Shown: in pieces, positions 48,901 through 59,700 of the stretch
How the letters are laid out: the number at the start of each line of letters is the position of its first letter
How positions within the stretch are numbered: position 1 is the stretch's first letter
DNA from: Moesziomyces globuligerus
Taxonomy: Eukaryota > Basidiomycota > Ustilaginomycetes > Ustilaginales > Ustilaginaceae
Length of the DNA: 64,000 bases
Direction of reading: 5' to 3'
NCBI GenBank assembly: GCA_030849465.1
Contig: JARVLF010000004.1
Location: 62,001-126,000 of the forward strand
The notes under the pieces: generated by a model
What the model was told of the DNA's origin: nothing
The model's input: the letters and a program-made list of their open reading frames with translations, nothing else
The model's database searches: none
Program-made: the position numbers and the translations under genes

Positions 48901-51900
48901 GCAACACCATCGCGTTGAGCTTGGGCCTGCCCAGCTTGGCCGAGGTCATTCACCCAGGATACAGTTCCGAAGATACCAAGCCCTCAATCACAGTGCAGGC
49001 ACGCGCAGCGGACGACTTCAGCCCGGCGCAGTATCAGCTCGCGTTGGTCGCGATCGAAGTTAGTCTCATGTCCATGCTCCGTGACTGGGGACTCAGGCCG
49101 GCATGCGTCGTCGGACACTCGCTCGGAGAGTATACGGCACTGTGGACAGCTGGCGTGCTCTCGCTCCACAGTCTCATCGACCTCGTCGGGCATCGTGCCC
49201 TCCTGATGATGGAGCGCTGCGTACCGAATGCCACCACAATGCTGGCCATCCGGCTGCATCATGCTCAGGTCGAAGAGCTGCTCAGAGAGTCCGGGTTCGA
49301 AAGGCTCGAGACTGCGTGCATCAATAGTCCCAACGACACCGTCGTCGCGGGCAGCACCGAGGAGATCGAGAAGCTCATGCGACTTTGCGAACAAAAGGAG
49401 CCCAAGATCAAAGCCATGGCCATCCCGGTACCGTACGCCTTTCATTCGAGAGCTGTTGAGCCTCTCATGGACAGCTATGCCGAAGTCGTGGCACGTCATC
49501 GTTTCTCGAAGCCGAAAGTCATGATCGCCTCCAACGTCCTCGGCAAGGTCCTGGACCATCAGAGCGAAGGTTTAGAGCCTCCCTATCTCGTTCGTCATCT
49601 CCGCAATCCGGTCCGCTTCTCAGAGTCCATCGAGGACCTCCAGGGCAAAGTCAAGGTCGACACGTGGATCGAGGTGGGGCCACATCCGACCTGCATTCCC
49701 ATGCTCAAGGGATGCTACTCCTCCGACGAGCATCCGCCAGCCTTTCTCGCTTCATTCCGCCGAGGGAGTTCATCATGGTCCTCAACCTTGGGCTTGTTCA
49801 AGGAACTTGCGTCCCTCGGCATTGATCTGGATCGGGAGAAGGCTTTCGCAGACCTTGGTTTGAGTTTCTGTCACCGGGGTCTTAGCGCACGCCTCCCCTT
49901 GTACCCTTTCGATCTGGAGGAGTACTGGCTTCCCTTCAAGGACCGAGGATTGCGCGATCACCTCACGGCACCGGCCAACGTCTCGGGCATCGAGGACGCC
50001 TCATCCAGCGGCGCAAGTCCGGTCAGAGAAGTTCCGTCGCTTCCCAGGCTGCCAAAGCCGACCCACGCTCTGCTATCGCAATGCGTCAAGCTCGAAGCCG
50101 ATCCGCCCTCAGCTCTATTCCTCGCGCGAACCCACGAGCGACCCTTCTGTGACATGATCAAAGGGCACATCATCCTCGGGACGCCTCTTGCCCCTGCAAC
50201 CGTCTTTGTCGAGCTTGCGCAGGAAGCTGGCATGTACTGGTGGCGCATGGACCCGAAATCGGCTCGAACCTTAGAGGAGGCAGAGGAGGACGTGGCCATC
50301 GAGGTGATGGAGCTCTCCATGGTCGCCTCGCTCTACCTCAACGAGCGCGATCCGAAACAAAGCATCGAAGTGACCTTGCAGGGCGATCCATGGTCGCACG
50401 ACGGCTCGATCGTCCAGTTCTTCTCGCATAGCCAGCATCGACACCAGAAGCACCAGTACGGATCCTGCAGGATTCGGATCGTCAGAGTCGAAGACATCGA
50501 CCGAGACTGGACGAAGCTAGCCCACCTGATCAAGACGGCCGCCGCTCAGGTCCAGGCAAGTTCAACCTCGGTCATCAAGACCAGGACCGTCTACAGGAAC
50601 TTCGAAGCGATCGTGCTCTATCTCGGTGGTTTCAGAGGAATGGAGACTGTCTGGCTGACTGAGGGCGGCGACGAGGCCGTCTCCGAGGTCGGCCACAACG
50701 TGGAAGCGGCGCACGGCCGATTCCTATGCTCTCCGATGCTTCTCGACAGTCTCGGAGGACTGACTGGCTTCATCAGCAATGTTCGCTTCGCGGACGGTGG
50801 ATACGTCTACATGGCAGATGGCATCGGCAGGATTGTGACGATGCCAGGACTGCGAAAGTTGCAGCCGGGCAGTCCCGCGAAGGTGCGGGTGTATGCCAGG
50901 ATGGAGCAGGAGAACGACCTGTCGAAGGGCGATGCATACTTCTTCCTGCCCGATGGCCAGCTTATGGGGATGATGGAGCGCATCGTCTTCAAACGCATCC
51001 GCCGCGACATGCTGATCAGGCTGGTGCAGCTCTCGTCGAAGGCCTTCAACAGCGAGGCCGAGCGAGCAGCACAGGCTCAGGGGAGCGCCGAGCGTCAGAG
51101 CGAGGGAACACGAGCAAGGGCTCCGGCAGGCGGCTCGTCAAAGGCGATTGCGGGCCCTGCGAGCAAAATGCACCGGAACGTCCCTGAGCAGGTCGGCTTC
51201 CTGCCCGAGCCGAGTCGCGAGTCACCGATGGACGAGCTGACCGATCCGAACAAGCGCTTGGCCGCCTCGAAGCCACTTCACATTGCGGGCCCTCAGCTGA
51301 AACACTTTGGCGGGCGCGATGTGCTTTTCCTGTTCCCCGACGGGAGCGGTACGGCGCGCACCTACCCGAGCATCGACACTGGTGGCCGTCTTTCGATCTA
51401 CGGCTTTGACTCGCCGTACCTGGGGCGCATCGGCGCGTGGAGTCGTGGCGTGGGCGAGCTCGTCGACCAGTACATCGAGATCCTGCGTCGTGCACAGCCG
51501 CAGGGCCCGTACAGGCTTGGCGGCTGGAGCATCGGAGGCATCATCGCGCTCGAGCTGGCGCGGCGGCTGCTGTCGCTCGGGCACGAGGTAGCGTTCCTGG
51601 CACTCATCGACACGCCGAGCCCGCGACAGATCAAGCCGCTGCCGGCAGACACGCTCGAGGAGATGCTTGGGCGGATCACGTCTGCGACGGTGCGCGAGCA
51701 CTTCCGCTCGTGCGCGCTCAGTCTGCCGGGCTACCGCTGCCTCGCGTTTGCGCCCGCCGACGCCAAGCCGGCGCGGATCGCCGTGGTGAATGCGGCGGCC
51801 GACTCGGCGCTCAGGGGCGTCATGGCCGACGAGCGCGAGTGGCGATCGTTCTGGTCCGACGCCGCCCGCCTCGCGTGGCACGAGGTGCCAGGCGACCACT

Positions 51901-51950
51901 GGAGCTGTCTCGAGCCGGCGCTTGGCCTCGTCGTCGAGAGCGCGCTTTGA
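45947..51950 (+). CDS. Non-reducing polyketide synthase without ACP (SAT-KS-AT-PT-TE)
   Basis: Two exons, 45947-47218 and 47298-51950, give 1974 residues; the 79-base intron (GTATGC to TTTTAG, branch CTGAT) is in phase 0 and joins CEE to IPERLYRY within the KS. Residues 1-390 are SAT-like but I find no GXCXG active-site motif; the closest is CGFALG. The KS has Cys564 (DTACSSA), EMHGTGT and KANVGHSEA. The AT has Ser1032 in GHSLGEY. The product template domain keeps both catalytic residues, His1381 (KGHIILGTP) and Asp1574 (LLDSLGG). After a 120-residue polar linker comes a thioesterase with Ser1835 (GWSIGG) and a His in GDHWS. No ACP with a DSL serine occurs anywhere, so it needs a carrier in trans. 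The likely product class is an aromatic such as orsellinic acid, with the second PKS as partner. Confidence 0.9.
47219..47297 (+). other. Intron of the first PKS gene
   Basis: 79 bases, GTATGC to TTTTAG, with TACTGATGC as branch site. Without its removal the KS frame is broken; with it the KS sequence runs on from DTCEE to IPERLYRYQAYH. Confidence 0.85.
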
Positions 51951-52133
51951 GGCCAATTGCCACCCTTGGCCGTCTGGTGATTTGTCTGTACGTAGCAAGC
52001 AATCGTTTGTAAATGAACTGGCGTCGCGCATGCAGTGTTTCATGAGCGGATGCTGGATTGGGAAAGATGGGTGAGTGGGGGGAGAGAGTAGTGTACAGAG
52101 ATCTGGTGGCCGACGCGTGTGAGCGTGGGGGGT

Positions 52134-53033
52134 CTAGGAGTAACGCGAAGCCTGTGGGCAGTAGGATTCGAACCTCTGCTCCACCTTGTCCCAGTTTACG
52201 CAGTTCCAGAAGCGGGTGAGGTATTCCTCCTTGCCCATGATGCCGTAGTCGTGGATCCAAGCGTGTTCGTGGACGCTGATGTTGAGGAGGGGGTAGAGGT
52301 CCTTTCCGACCCTGTCGTTGATGGCGAGGCCGCCGAAGAGGGATTCTGCGGGGCGGATGGGTTTGGATTGGTTTTGGAGGGACTGTTCCTGGGTCTGTTG
52401 TTCTGATGGCGAGGTGTTGATGCTGGGGGCTGGGAAGTGTTTGCCGGTTTGGGTTCTGTTTTGGACTACGACGGTTCCAGCAGCGAAGGTGGGGACTACG
52501 CCCAGGTTTCTGTGTTGGTCTGTGACGAGCCAGACCCAACCCGAGCCGGCCATGCCGTAGGCGGCGGAGGAGAAGGCGAGGCACATTTCGGGGAAGCTGC
52601 CGAAGCTCTTGGAGACGGCGGCGGCTACTTTGGGGAGGGGGGATTGGTTTCGGAGTTTGTCCTGTGGGCTGAGGGTGGAGAGGAAGAAGCTATTGTTGAG
52701 GGCTTGGGAGGCGTAGTTGAAGGCGAGTAGCTTCTCGCGGTTTTGGGAGAGACCGATGACGGTTTCGACGATCGAGGACGAGGCGAATTCGGTATCGCGC
52801 ACCTCGTGGTTGAGGAGCTCGAGCAGACCTCCTTGCCATGTCTGCGAGATCTGCTTCACCGTCGATCCGGACAGGAAGGGAGCGCAGCCTTCCGAGAGCA
52901 CCTCGGGTGTAGGTGGACACGTATGCAGACTCTTGCTCGAGGAGGAGGACGACGAGGCAAGTGCGGGAGCTCCTCGCAGCGTACGCAGCGCGCGAGAACC
53001 AAGTCGTCCCGTTCGAACCAAAGTCGCAACCAT
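52134..53033 (-). CDS. Mitochondrial small-subunit ribosomal protein mS42/mS43 (SOD fold)
   Basis: 299 residues from the ATG at 53033 (MVATLVRTGRLGSRALRTLR), whose first 45 residues are a typical mitochondrial presequence. The rest has the Fe/Mn superoxide dismutase fold: FNYASQALNNSFFLSTL in place of the N-terminal His helix and ISVHEHAWIHDYG near the end. The metal ligands are lost: the His expected in NHTF is Ser (NNSF), and the Asp of DVWEHA is Ser. Such dead dismutases are subunits of the fungal mitoribosome (Mrp1/Rsm26 in yeast, mS43/mS42), so this is probably not an enzyme. It lies between the two PKS genes but is a housekeeping gene. It is divergent from NDC1, sharing a promoter region of about 540 bases. 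Confidence 0.8.
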   Translation of the reverse strand: MVATLVRTGRLGSRALRTLRGAPALASSSSSSSKSLHTCPPTPEVLSEGCAPFLSGSTVKQISQTWQGGLLELLNHEVRDTEFASSSIVETVIGLSQNREKLLAFNYASQALNNSFFLSTLSPQDKLRNQSPLPKVAAAVSKSFGSFPEMCLAFSSAAYGMAGSGWVWLVTDQHRNLGVVPTFAAGTVVVQNRTQTGKHFPAPSINTSPSEQQTQEQSLQNQSKPIRPAESLFGGLAINDRVGKDLYPLLNISVHEHAWIHDYGIMGKEEYLTRFWNCVNWDKVEQRFESYCPQASRYS

Positions 53034-53577
53034 ATTTGACACCGCCCTTTTCTTCTTCCTCCTTCGATGGAGTGGTGCGATAAGGTAAAGAAGTTGTGCA
53101 GCCAAGCCAAGGCGAGTTGCAACTGCGTCTAGGCAAAGATGGTGTAGACTAGAGATGGTCAGGTTGCAGCTCGGCTTGGGTCTTTTGGAAGATCTTTCGC
53201 TTGCTTGGCCTGAGGAGGCTTGCACAGCGCGCGATTGGCCATTTTTTCCTTCCTGCCTTTTTTCTCGGGACATGGACTGCAACGCCGTGATCACGAGAGC
53301 AATCCCTTTGCACGCCGAGACCTCTCGTCCGAGAAAAACTCCCAACTGCTGTCCTCGCTCGCGCTCCAGCCAACTCCACACAAACACAGCAAGAAGAAAA
53401 ACCCAATCCAAAAGATCAACAGCAACACCTCCTTCTCTCACAGCTACATCTCCTACCTTTGCTTTCACTGATCATCGGACGTCGATCCACGCGGGCATCC
53501 TTCCTGCCAGCAACAGCCTCCATCTGTACGGTGCGTGGTGTCCGCCTGGCAGCCCAAGGTCCTTCCCCAGTGTTGCA
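53034..53577. other. Divergent promoter region, mitoribosomal protein / NDC1
   Basis: 545 bases shared by two divergent housekeeping genes. CT- and CA-rich on the NDC1 side. The NDC1 frame stays open upstream of its ATG but shows no conserved sequence there. Confidence 0.5.
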
Positions 53578-55572
53578 ATGGCGTCGGCGCTCGCGGCGGT
53601 GCCGCAGGCTCAACTGCCGGCCAAGTACGGCGAGCTGGTCAAGCTAGCGCTGCAGCCGCGCCAGACGCGTGCATTCGTGCTCGCGGCCATCGGCTGGCAC
53701 CTCTGCCTCACCTCGGCTCTGCTGCGCACCGTCTCGCTCGCGCTCGTCTCGCCCGCGACGCTCGCCGTCAGCCTCGCAGCGTTCGCCCTCGGCGTCCTGC
53801 CGCTCCTGGCACGCCGCAAGCGCTGCCTCGCCCAGCTCACCGCGCCACCCGCGAGATGGCCTGCCTCCAAGATTGAGCAGCTGACGCAGGTGCTGACGCA
53901 CAAGGGCCTCGTGGAGCTGATCGGACAGCACGTGGTAGCGTTCGTCGTGCTCGCTCTCGGGTATACGACTCTGTTGGCAGCTAGGACGACAGGATGGGCG
54001 CCGCAGGTATGGGTCGAGTCGCACGACGCGTTCTACCTCAACGAACGATTCCTCTTCCTCATAGGACACGCAGCGGTGCTGGGGGTCGTCTACACGCTCG
54101 TCTTTCGCTGCTTTCCCTCGCCCGAGTCGACGGCTGTAGCAGCATTCGAGCCCGCGCTGCTCGCCGACGAGACGCGCGTCACGATCAAGGACCGCGTACT
54201 CCGCCTCGCGCGCGCGCGTCTACCCACCGCAGTCGTCGCAGCGAGCTTGAGCTCCGGGCTCAGCGTGACGGCGTACGCGCTGGTGCGCCTGCGCGTGTGG
54301 AGCGCGGTGCTCGTCGTCGTCGGCAGCCGCGGCGTCCTCCGCCGCGTGCTCGTCCCCTCGTTCCGCGTCGAGTTTGCCCGCTTCGAGGTGGGCGTCCGCA
54401 CGACGCTGTTCAGCATCGCAGCGCTCTGCGCGGTCGAGACGGCGTATCTGCTGCTCGACGTCTACCTCACCCATCCGCTCGTACCGCTCAGCAAGTTTGC
54501 AAAGAACCCCAACAGGGTGCTTCTCGACGGCATCGATGACCAACGGGTCTTCTTCTCCAGCCACGCCTTGTCCGAGATCGCTCGGCTCACCAACGCGGAT
54601 TCGGAGACGCGCACTGCGATCTACAGGGATGTCAATTCGGATGTGACTGCGTGGGCGCACATCAGGGACAGGTGTATCAGGCTGCTCGACGAGCATAGGC
54701 AGTTTGTAGCACGTCGTGGTCAGCTTCCGGCGCAGCCGAAGCCAGTCGCCCAGGCAGGGCAGGCAGGGCAGGCAGGGCAGGCAATGCAGGCAATGCAGCC
54801 ATCGACTCAGCCAGCAAAAGCCGACTCGCAGCCCGCGCCTACGATCTGGGACCAGCTCGCGTCGGGACATGCTGCCACGCCGCCTCGGGCTACGTCGAGC
54901 AGCACTGCCGACGTAGCTTCGACGGGCGCTGGTGCGGGTGTTAGCCAGCCTGAGGCTGCAGGTGCGTCGGTGGTGAGCACGTGGAACGCGCAGCGCGTGG
55001 TGGTGAGCGTGGTGGGAGCGGTGTGGAGGATGGTGCCTGCGGATGCGAAGCACGTGGTGTTTGGAGCGCGGCGGCAGCAGGCGGTGATGGGAGTGTCGCC
55101 GGCGAGCGAGGCGGCGTCGATCGTAGCGCGCGATGCGACGCGGCTCGTCGCGGCGGTCGTCGCACTCAAGGAGCTGCTCTGCCACAGCCTCGCCGAAGAC
55201 GCGTACGGTTCGGTGCAGAAGGACATCCGGCGCGTGCTCGTCGCGCTCGTCGAGCTCGACAGCGAGATTCGGCGCTTCGGCCTCGAGCTCGAGGAGCGCG
55301 CCGTGCAGATCGACGACAAACTCGCACGCCACGACGCCGAGGCCTCTGCTAGCTCCGCCGTCGGTGGTCAAGACAAGGACGAGGCGCAGCCGCCAAGGCC
55401 AGCGCGGAGCGAGTATCAGGACGAGCTGCGTGCGGCGTGGCGAAGCAGCGGCGCCGAGAGCCTCGAACTCAGCCTCACCGCCGCCATCCGCCAGATCCTC
55501 GAGACGTTTGCGAGGTTCGATCTCGAGCTCGGCACCGAGCTCCAAGTCAAGCTCGCCGACTGCCTCGCCTGA
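53578..55572 (+). CDS. NDC1: Nucleoporin NDC1
   Basis: 664 residues from the ATG at 53578 (MASALAAV). The N-terminal 300 residues hold about six hydrophobic segments, for example FVLAAIGWHLCLTSALL, LAVSLAAFALGVLPLLA and FLIGHAAVLGVVYTLVF, typical of the Ndc1 membrane domain. The conserved soluble part follows with FFSSHALSEIARLT, RTAIYRDVN and WAHIRDRCIRLLDEH, the pattern of the Ndc1/Nup family. A low-complexity Gln/Ala stretch (AQAGQAGQAGQAMQAM, about residues 395-412) and a helical C-terminus complete it. Ndc1 anchors nuclear pore complexes and, in fungi, spindle pole bodies in the nuclear envelope. Identification rests on overall topology and these blocks. Confidence 0.7.
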   Translation: MASALAAVPQAQLPAKYGELVKLALQPRQTRAFVLAAIGWHLCLTSALLRTVSLALVSPATLAVSLAAFALGVLPLLARRKRCLAQLTAPPARWPASKIEQLTQVLTHKGLVELIGQHVVAFVVLALGYTTLLAARTTGWAPQVWVESHDAFYLNERFLFLIGHAAVLGVVYTLVFRCFPSPESTAVAAFEPALLADETRVTIKDRVLRLARARLPTAVVAASLSSGLSVTAYALVRLRVWSAVLVVVGSRGVLRRVLVPSFRVEFARFEVGVRTTLFSIAALCAVETAYLLLDVYLTHPLVPLSKFAKNPNRVLLDGIDDQRVFFSSHALSEIARLTNADSETRTAIYRDVNSDVTAWAHIRDRCIRLLDEHRQFVARRGQLPAQPKPVAQAGQAGQAGQAMQAMQPSTQPAKADSQPAPTIWDQLASGHAATPPRATSSSTADVASTGAGAGVSQPEAAGASVVSTWNAQRVVVSVVGAVWRMVPADAKHVVFGARRQQAVMGVSPASEAASIVARDATRLVAAVVALKELLCHSLAEDAYGSVQKDIRRVLVALVELDSEIRRFGLELEERAVQIDDKLARHDAEASASSAVGGQDKDEAQPPRPARSEYQDELRAAWRSSGAESLELSLTAAIRQILETFARFDLELGTELQVKLADCLA

Positions 55573-56751
55573 GACGATGCAGCAGCAGCCAAGCCCGCGC
55601 TCAATTCCTACATCTTCTCATGGTGCCAAACGGCCAAAGGCGTGAACAGTGTGGATGGCTTGTCGATGAGGACGCAGAGGCCATGTCAAGGTCCGAGCGC
55701 CGCCTGCGCAGTTTGAGCTTCGGTGTCGGAACGGCCGGGACTGCGCTGCCGAGTAGAGATGGACTTGCAACGCGCTGGGGCAGGAGGCGGAATCGGAACC
55801 TTTCCGATCCTGCCTGGGCGGTGGAGGGGCGGTGGAGGAGAGGGTTATTGAGTAGTCAGTGAGTGCGGAATTTCACACTCAGCGCATGTTTGCAGTGGGC
55901 CAAGTTAGATTACAGTACACTGGTGCTGGGCTGCGTTGCTCTCTGTGTCTCTCCGCATTTCGAATGGGCGCTTCTCTCTCTGCCGTTTTTTCGGGAGCAG
56001 AGCGAGTGAGTGGCAGGCGTGGATTCACGAGGCTGAAAGTGGCCGATTTGCAGTCTAAAAGCGCTCGTCGATGCACAGCTAGCTGCACGCCGCTCTCACG
56101 CGGTGGGTGGCGCTTTGGCGCTTTTGGCCCTTTTTCGGTTGAGGCTGAGCACGGCAGTGTCGTCTGGCCCTTTCCCCCCCGCATCCCAACCTCGGGAGAG
56201 TCACACACTGCACGCACTGCGCCCCATGCACGCCGCCCGGCTGCTGCGCCCGCCTAAACCACATCCATTTCCAATCACGCCCAGCCTGGCGAGCGCTGCT
56301 TTCGGCCACCATCCATCATCACCTTGGCCTGTCTCGCCTTGCCTCGCCCGCTCTCCTCATTCGATATCGATCGCACCTCTCCTCTTCGGATCGCCCCGTC
56401 GTGGCGTGAGCTCAATCCTCGGTCCGCCTCTCACTCGCGACTCATCACCTCGTCACTCTTTCGCTGCCATCACACCCACCACGCGCGCTTCCCACGCCAC
56501 CGGCCATCAACCTCAACCTCCGCGCGTTTCATTTCTCGCCACCGCTCGGTTCATCCCATCCTCGGCTCGGCTCGCCTTGCCGCCCGACCATGCACGCTGG
56601 CTAGCGCTCGCCATCCACCCTTTGTCGTCTCTCTAGATCAACTGCTCTCGCACCTCGTCGCTCGATCTTGCCTCGCTCTCATACGCGTCCACCTCTTCGG
56701 ATCATCCCGTCTTCCCCCTGCTCGTAGCGGCGACTTGCGCTAGCTGCCACC
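55573..56751. other. Promoter and leader of the Zn2Cys6 factor gene
   Basis: 1.2 kb between NDC1 and the transcription factor gene, both on the + strand. The last 400 bases are CT-rich with many CTCG and CATC words, probably a long leader. No gene is recognised. Confidence 0.5.
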
Positions 56752-59700
56752 ATGCAGGGCTCTTCGCACGACACCATGTTCTCCCAGCATGCGCAGAACC
56801 TCTTTGCGCACCACTCACACGATGATCCGTCCCGCCGCTCGCTTCCACTCCACGGCCAGGCGCGCTCCGATCAACACGCTCAGCCGCTCTCGCCTGACAT
56901 GCCCGCTCCTGCTCAACAGCACCAATTCCAGCCTCAGCACCAATCGCAGTCGCACACGCAGTCGCAATCGCAGTCGCATCTGCCGACGGCCATCTCTCCA
57001 CACCAAGCGCCGTCGCATCACCACCATCCTTTCGCCTTCCAGCAGCAGCAACACTTCAACCCCTCCGCCACCATGCTCCAGCCTGACCCCAACTCATTCG
57101 CCCATCCCATGCATCCGCCCTCGCACCCCTCGCACCGAGCTGCCCACGCCGACCCTCGTCCGCAACCTGCCCTCGACCACGCCATGCTCAACGCCGCATT
57201 CCTGCAACCCACGCACAAGCAGCTTCGCCCATCCCAAGCCACACGCACCTACCTCGATACCTTCGAAGACCCCATCGCAGAGGCATACATCGCTGGTCAG
57301 ACCCTCGACGAACCTTTCTACTCCGTCGCAACACCGCAATTGGCTTGGCCCGCCGACGGCTCCACGCCCGTCAACCTCGGCACAACTCCCAACACGGCCT
57401 CCCAGACGACGGACCATCCTCCCGCTGCTGCGCACCACTCGCTCAATAATGCACACCCCGCCACCCTCGACGACTTTACCTTCATCGACAAGCCAAAGCG
57501 TGACCCCTCCACCTTTGACTCGGCTGCTGCCATCCTCGACGACGCCGGTTTCACCCGTTTCTCCGAGATCAACGACGATGAGCCCAACGAGTCCGTCGCA
57601 CCCACTCGCGCTTCCGCTGCTGCCGGTCCCTCCTCCTCGGACGCGCTCAACCAAGCCGCCTCCGGCTCCGTAGCCGCCGCAGCCAAGAACGACGCAATCC
57701 CGCCCCGCCGCCGAACACGACGTCGCCAGAACATCAGTTGCGACCAGTGCCGCGCCTCAAAGCGTGGTTGCGACTTCCAGCTCCGCCTCGATGCAGACGG
57801 CAACGATCTCAACCAGCCAGACGATCCAGCTGCCGCCGGCAATCCAGGCGACAAGCGCAAGCTCTCCGACGCCGGTCAGGAAGCCGCTTCCGGCGCAAAA
57901 CTCGTCTGTTCCAACTGCCAGCGACGCGGCATCGAGTGCACCACCAACTTTGCCGACTCGGTCCGCGAGAGCAAACAAGCCACCACCACCACCGCCACCG
58001 ATCCGGCCTCGTCTCAGGGCTCCAAAAAGCGCGCCATCGCAGACGATGCCTCCGAGAACGGCGTGCGCTCCAAGTCGGTCTCCACCGACGGCAGCTCCCC
58101 CGCCGCGCAAGAGGGCCGTGACCAGCTCATCAGGGCTTTGCAGAGTCGCAGCGAGTCCAACATGCTCTCCACCTCGGGCGCCAACGTCCGCTTCGCCATG
58201 CGCGCAGACTCGTTGCTCCTCACCACAAATCGCATGCGCCTCTACGTACACACCGTCGAGCCCAGCGCAAACCTCTGGCTCTCCAGAGCTTGCTCGCCCC
58301 TCCGCACCGACGGCGACCTTGGCGCCTACATCCGCAGCGCCGTCGGCATGGACGCCCTCAGCCTCTCCCAGAGGCTTTGGTCCTCCTGGCACGTCGACGC
58401 GCCCTCGCCCAAGAAGGAGCACCAGCCCAACCTCTTCTACCTCGTCTACGGCCTCGACCACCTCGGCGGAGAGATGGGCGTCTGGGGCGAGAAGCCGCAA
58501 CCCTTCTCCGCCTCGCCCAACCCGGCCTCTGCAAACCAGCGCGGGCCCGACTCGGCCCAAGAGGCCTCGGCCCACTTCAACGACATCTTCACCGACATGT
58601 TGGGCATGGGCCCAGGCGGCTGGCGTAGGTCCAAGAGGGATCTCATGATCGACGAAGCCGTCAAGGCGGCCATGCTCGCCTACGCGTGCCAGTTCCGCCT
58701 CGACGACGAGATGACCTCGTCCACCGCCGACGCCGCCTCCAAGCGAGCCACCGACGGCGTCCAGTATCGCGACGCGCACGATCGCATCGCTACCGCAGCT
58801 TGGAAGCGCGCACGCTCCTTGATCCTTCAGCTCGCTCCTCGTCGCTCCTGTCGCATCGCCTACGGCCTCTTCCTCTTCGGCGTCACTGCTCCTCCGCCCG
58901 GTGCGCTCGCCGAGGGAGGCTCGCGGTCGGGCGCCGATGCGGCCGAGGACGCCGCCTTTGCGCTCGAAACCGCCTCGAGACATCTCGAGTGGTTCGTTCA
59001 GCGATGCCGCGACCTCGTCCGCACCGTCGACAAGGCGGTCAAGAACCCGCTTCTGAGCAGCAACCCGGAGGTGATCAAGCAGCAACGCATCGCGGCCGAC
59101 CTCATGGGCCTCGCCGAGTCGCTCGGCTGGTTCGGCCTCCTCATCGACACCGTCACGCACGTCTCCCAGGGTCGCCGCTCCAGCATGCGTGAGGACAACC
59201 TCGTCTACCAATCCACCGGTATCGGCTCAGGCACCGACCCGGGCCTCGGCAAGGGGGTCGGTCAAACGCCTTCCAGTGTCGGCAGTCCGCCCGACCGCAC
59301 CGCCGAAGCTCTCTTCGCAATGCAGGACGCCCTCAACCTGCTTCCGTCTCGTCAGGCACCGCCCGGAGCTTTCCCGGGCACCTCGGAGTCGTACATGCAC
59401 GAGGAGTCCGAGGTCGACGGCACCTTCCAAGTCGACACCGAGATGTCGCGCAGAATCATGGAGCGCGCGGCCTGCGCTCGCGATCTCATCCCTGCGCTGC
59501 TGCGCAATCCGGGCGCGCTCGCCAACGCCATCCCTTTCGACGTTCTCATCGGAGCCCAGGATCCGGACGCGGCTCCTTCGGCCGGCCCGATCATCAACAT
59601 TCAGAACCCGAACGGCGGTCTGAACGAGCAGGTCGTGCTGCTCGGCGTCGCATGGGGCACCGCGGTCGAGGTGTACATCTGGCGCCGCGTCGGCATGCTC

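Noticed and set aside
52155..52180. tRNA-like T-arm (GGTTCGAATCCTAC on the minus strand)
   Set aside because: It is the coding sequence of the mitoribosomal protein's end, no pairing arms or acceptor stem can be formed around it, and no A box is found.
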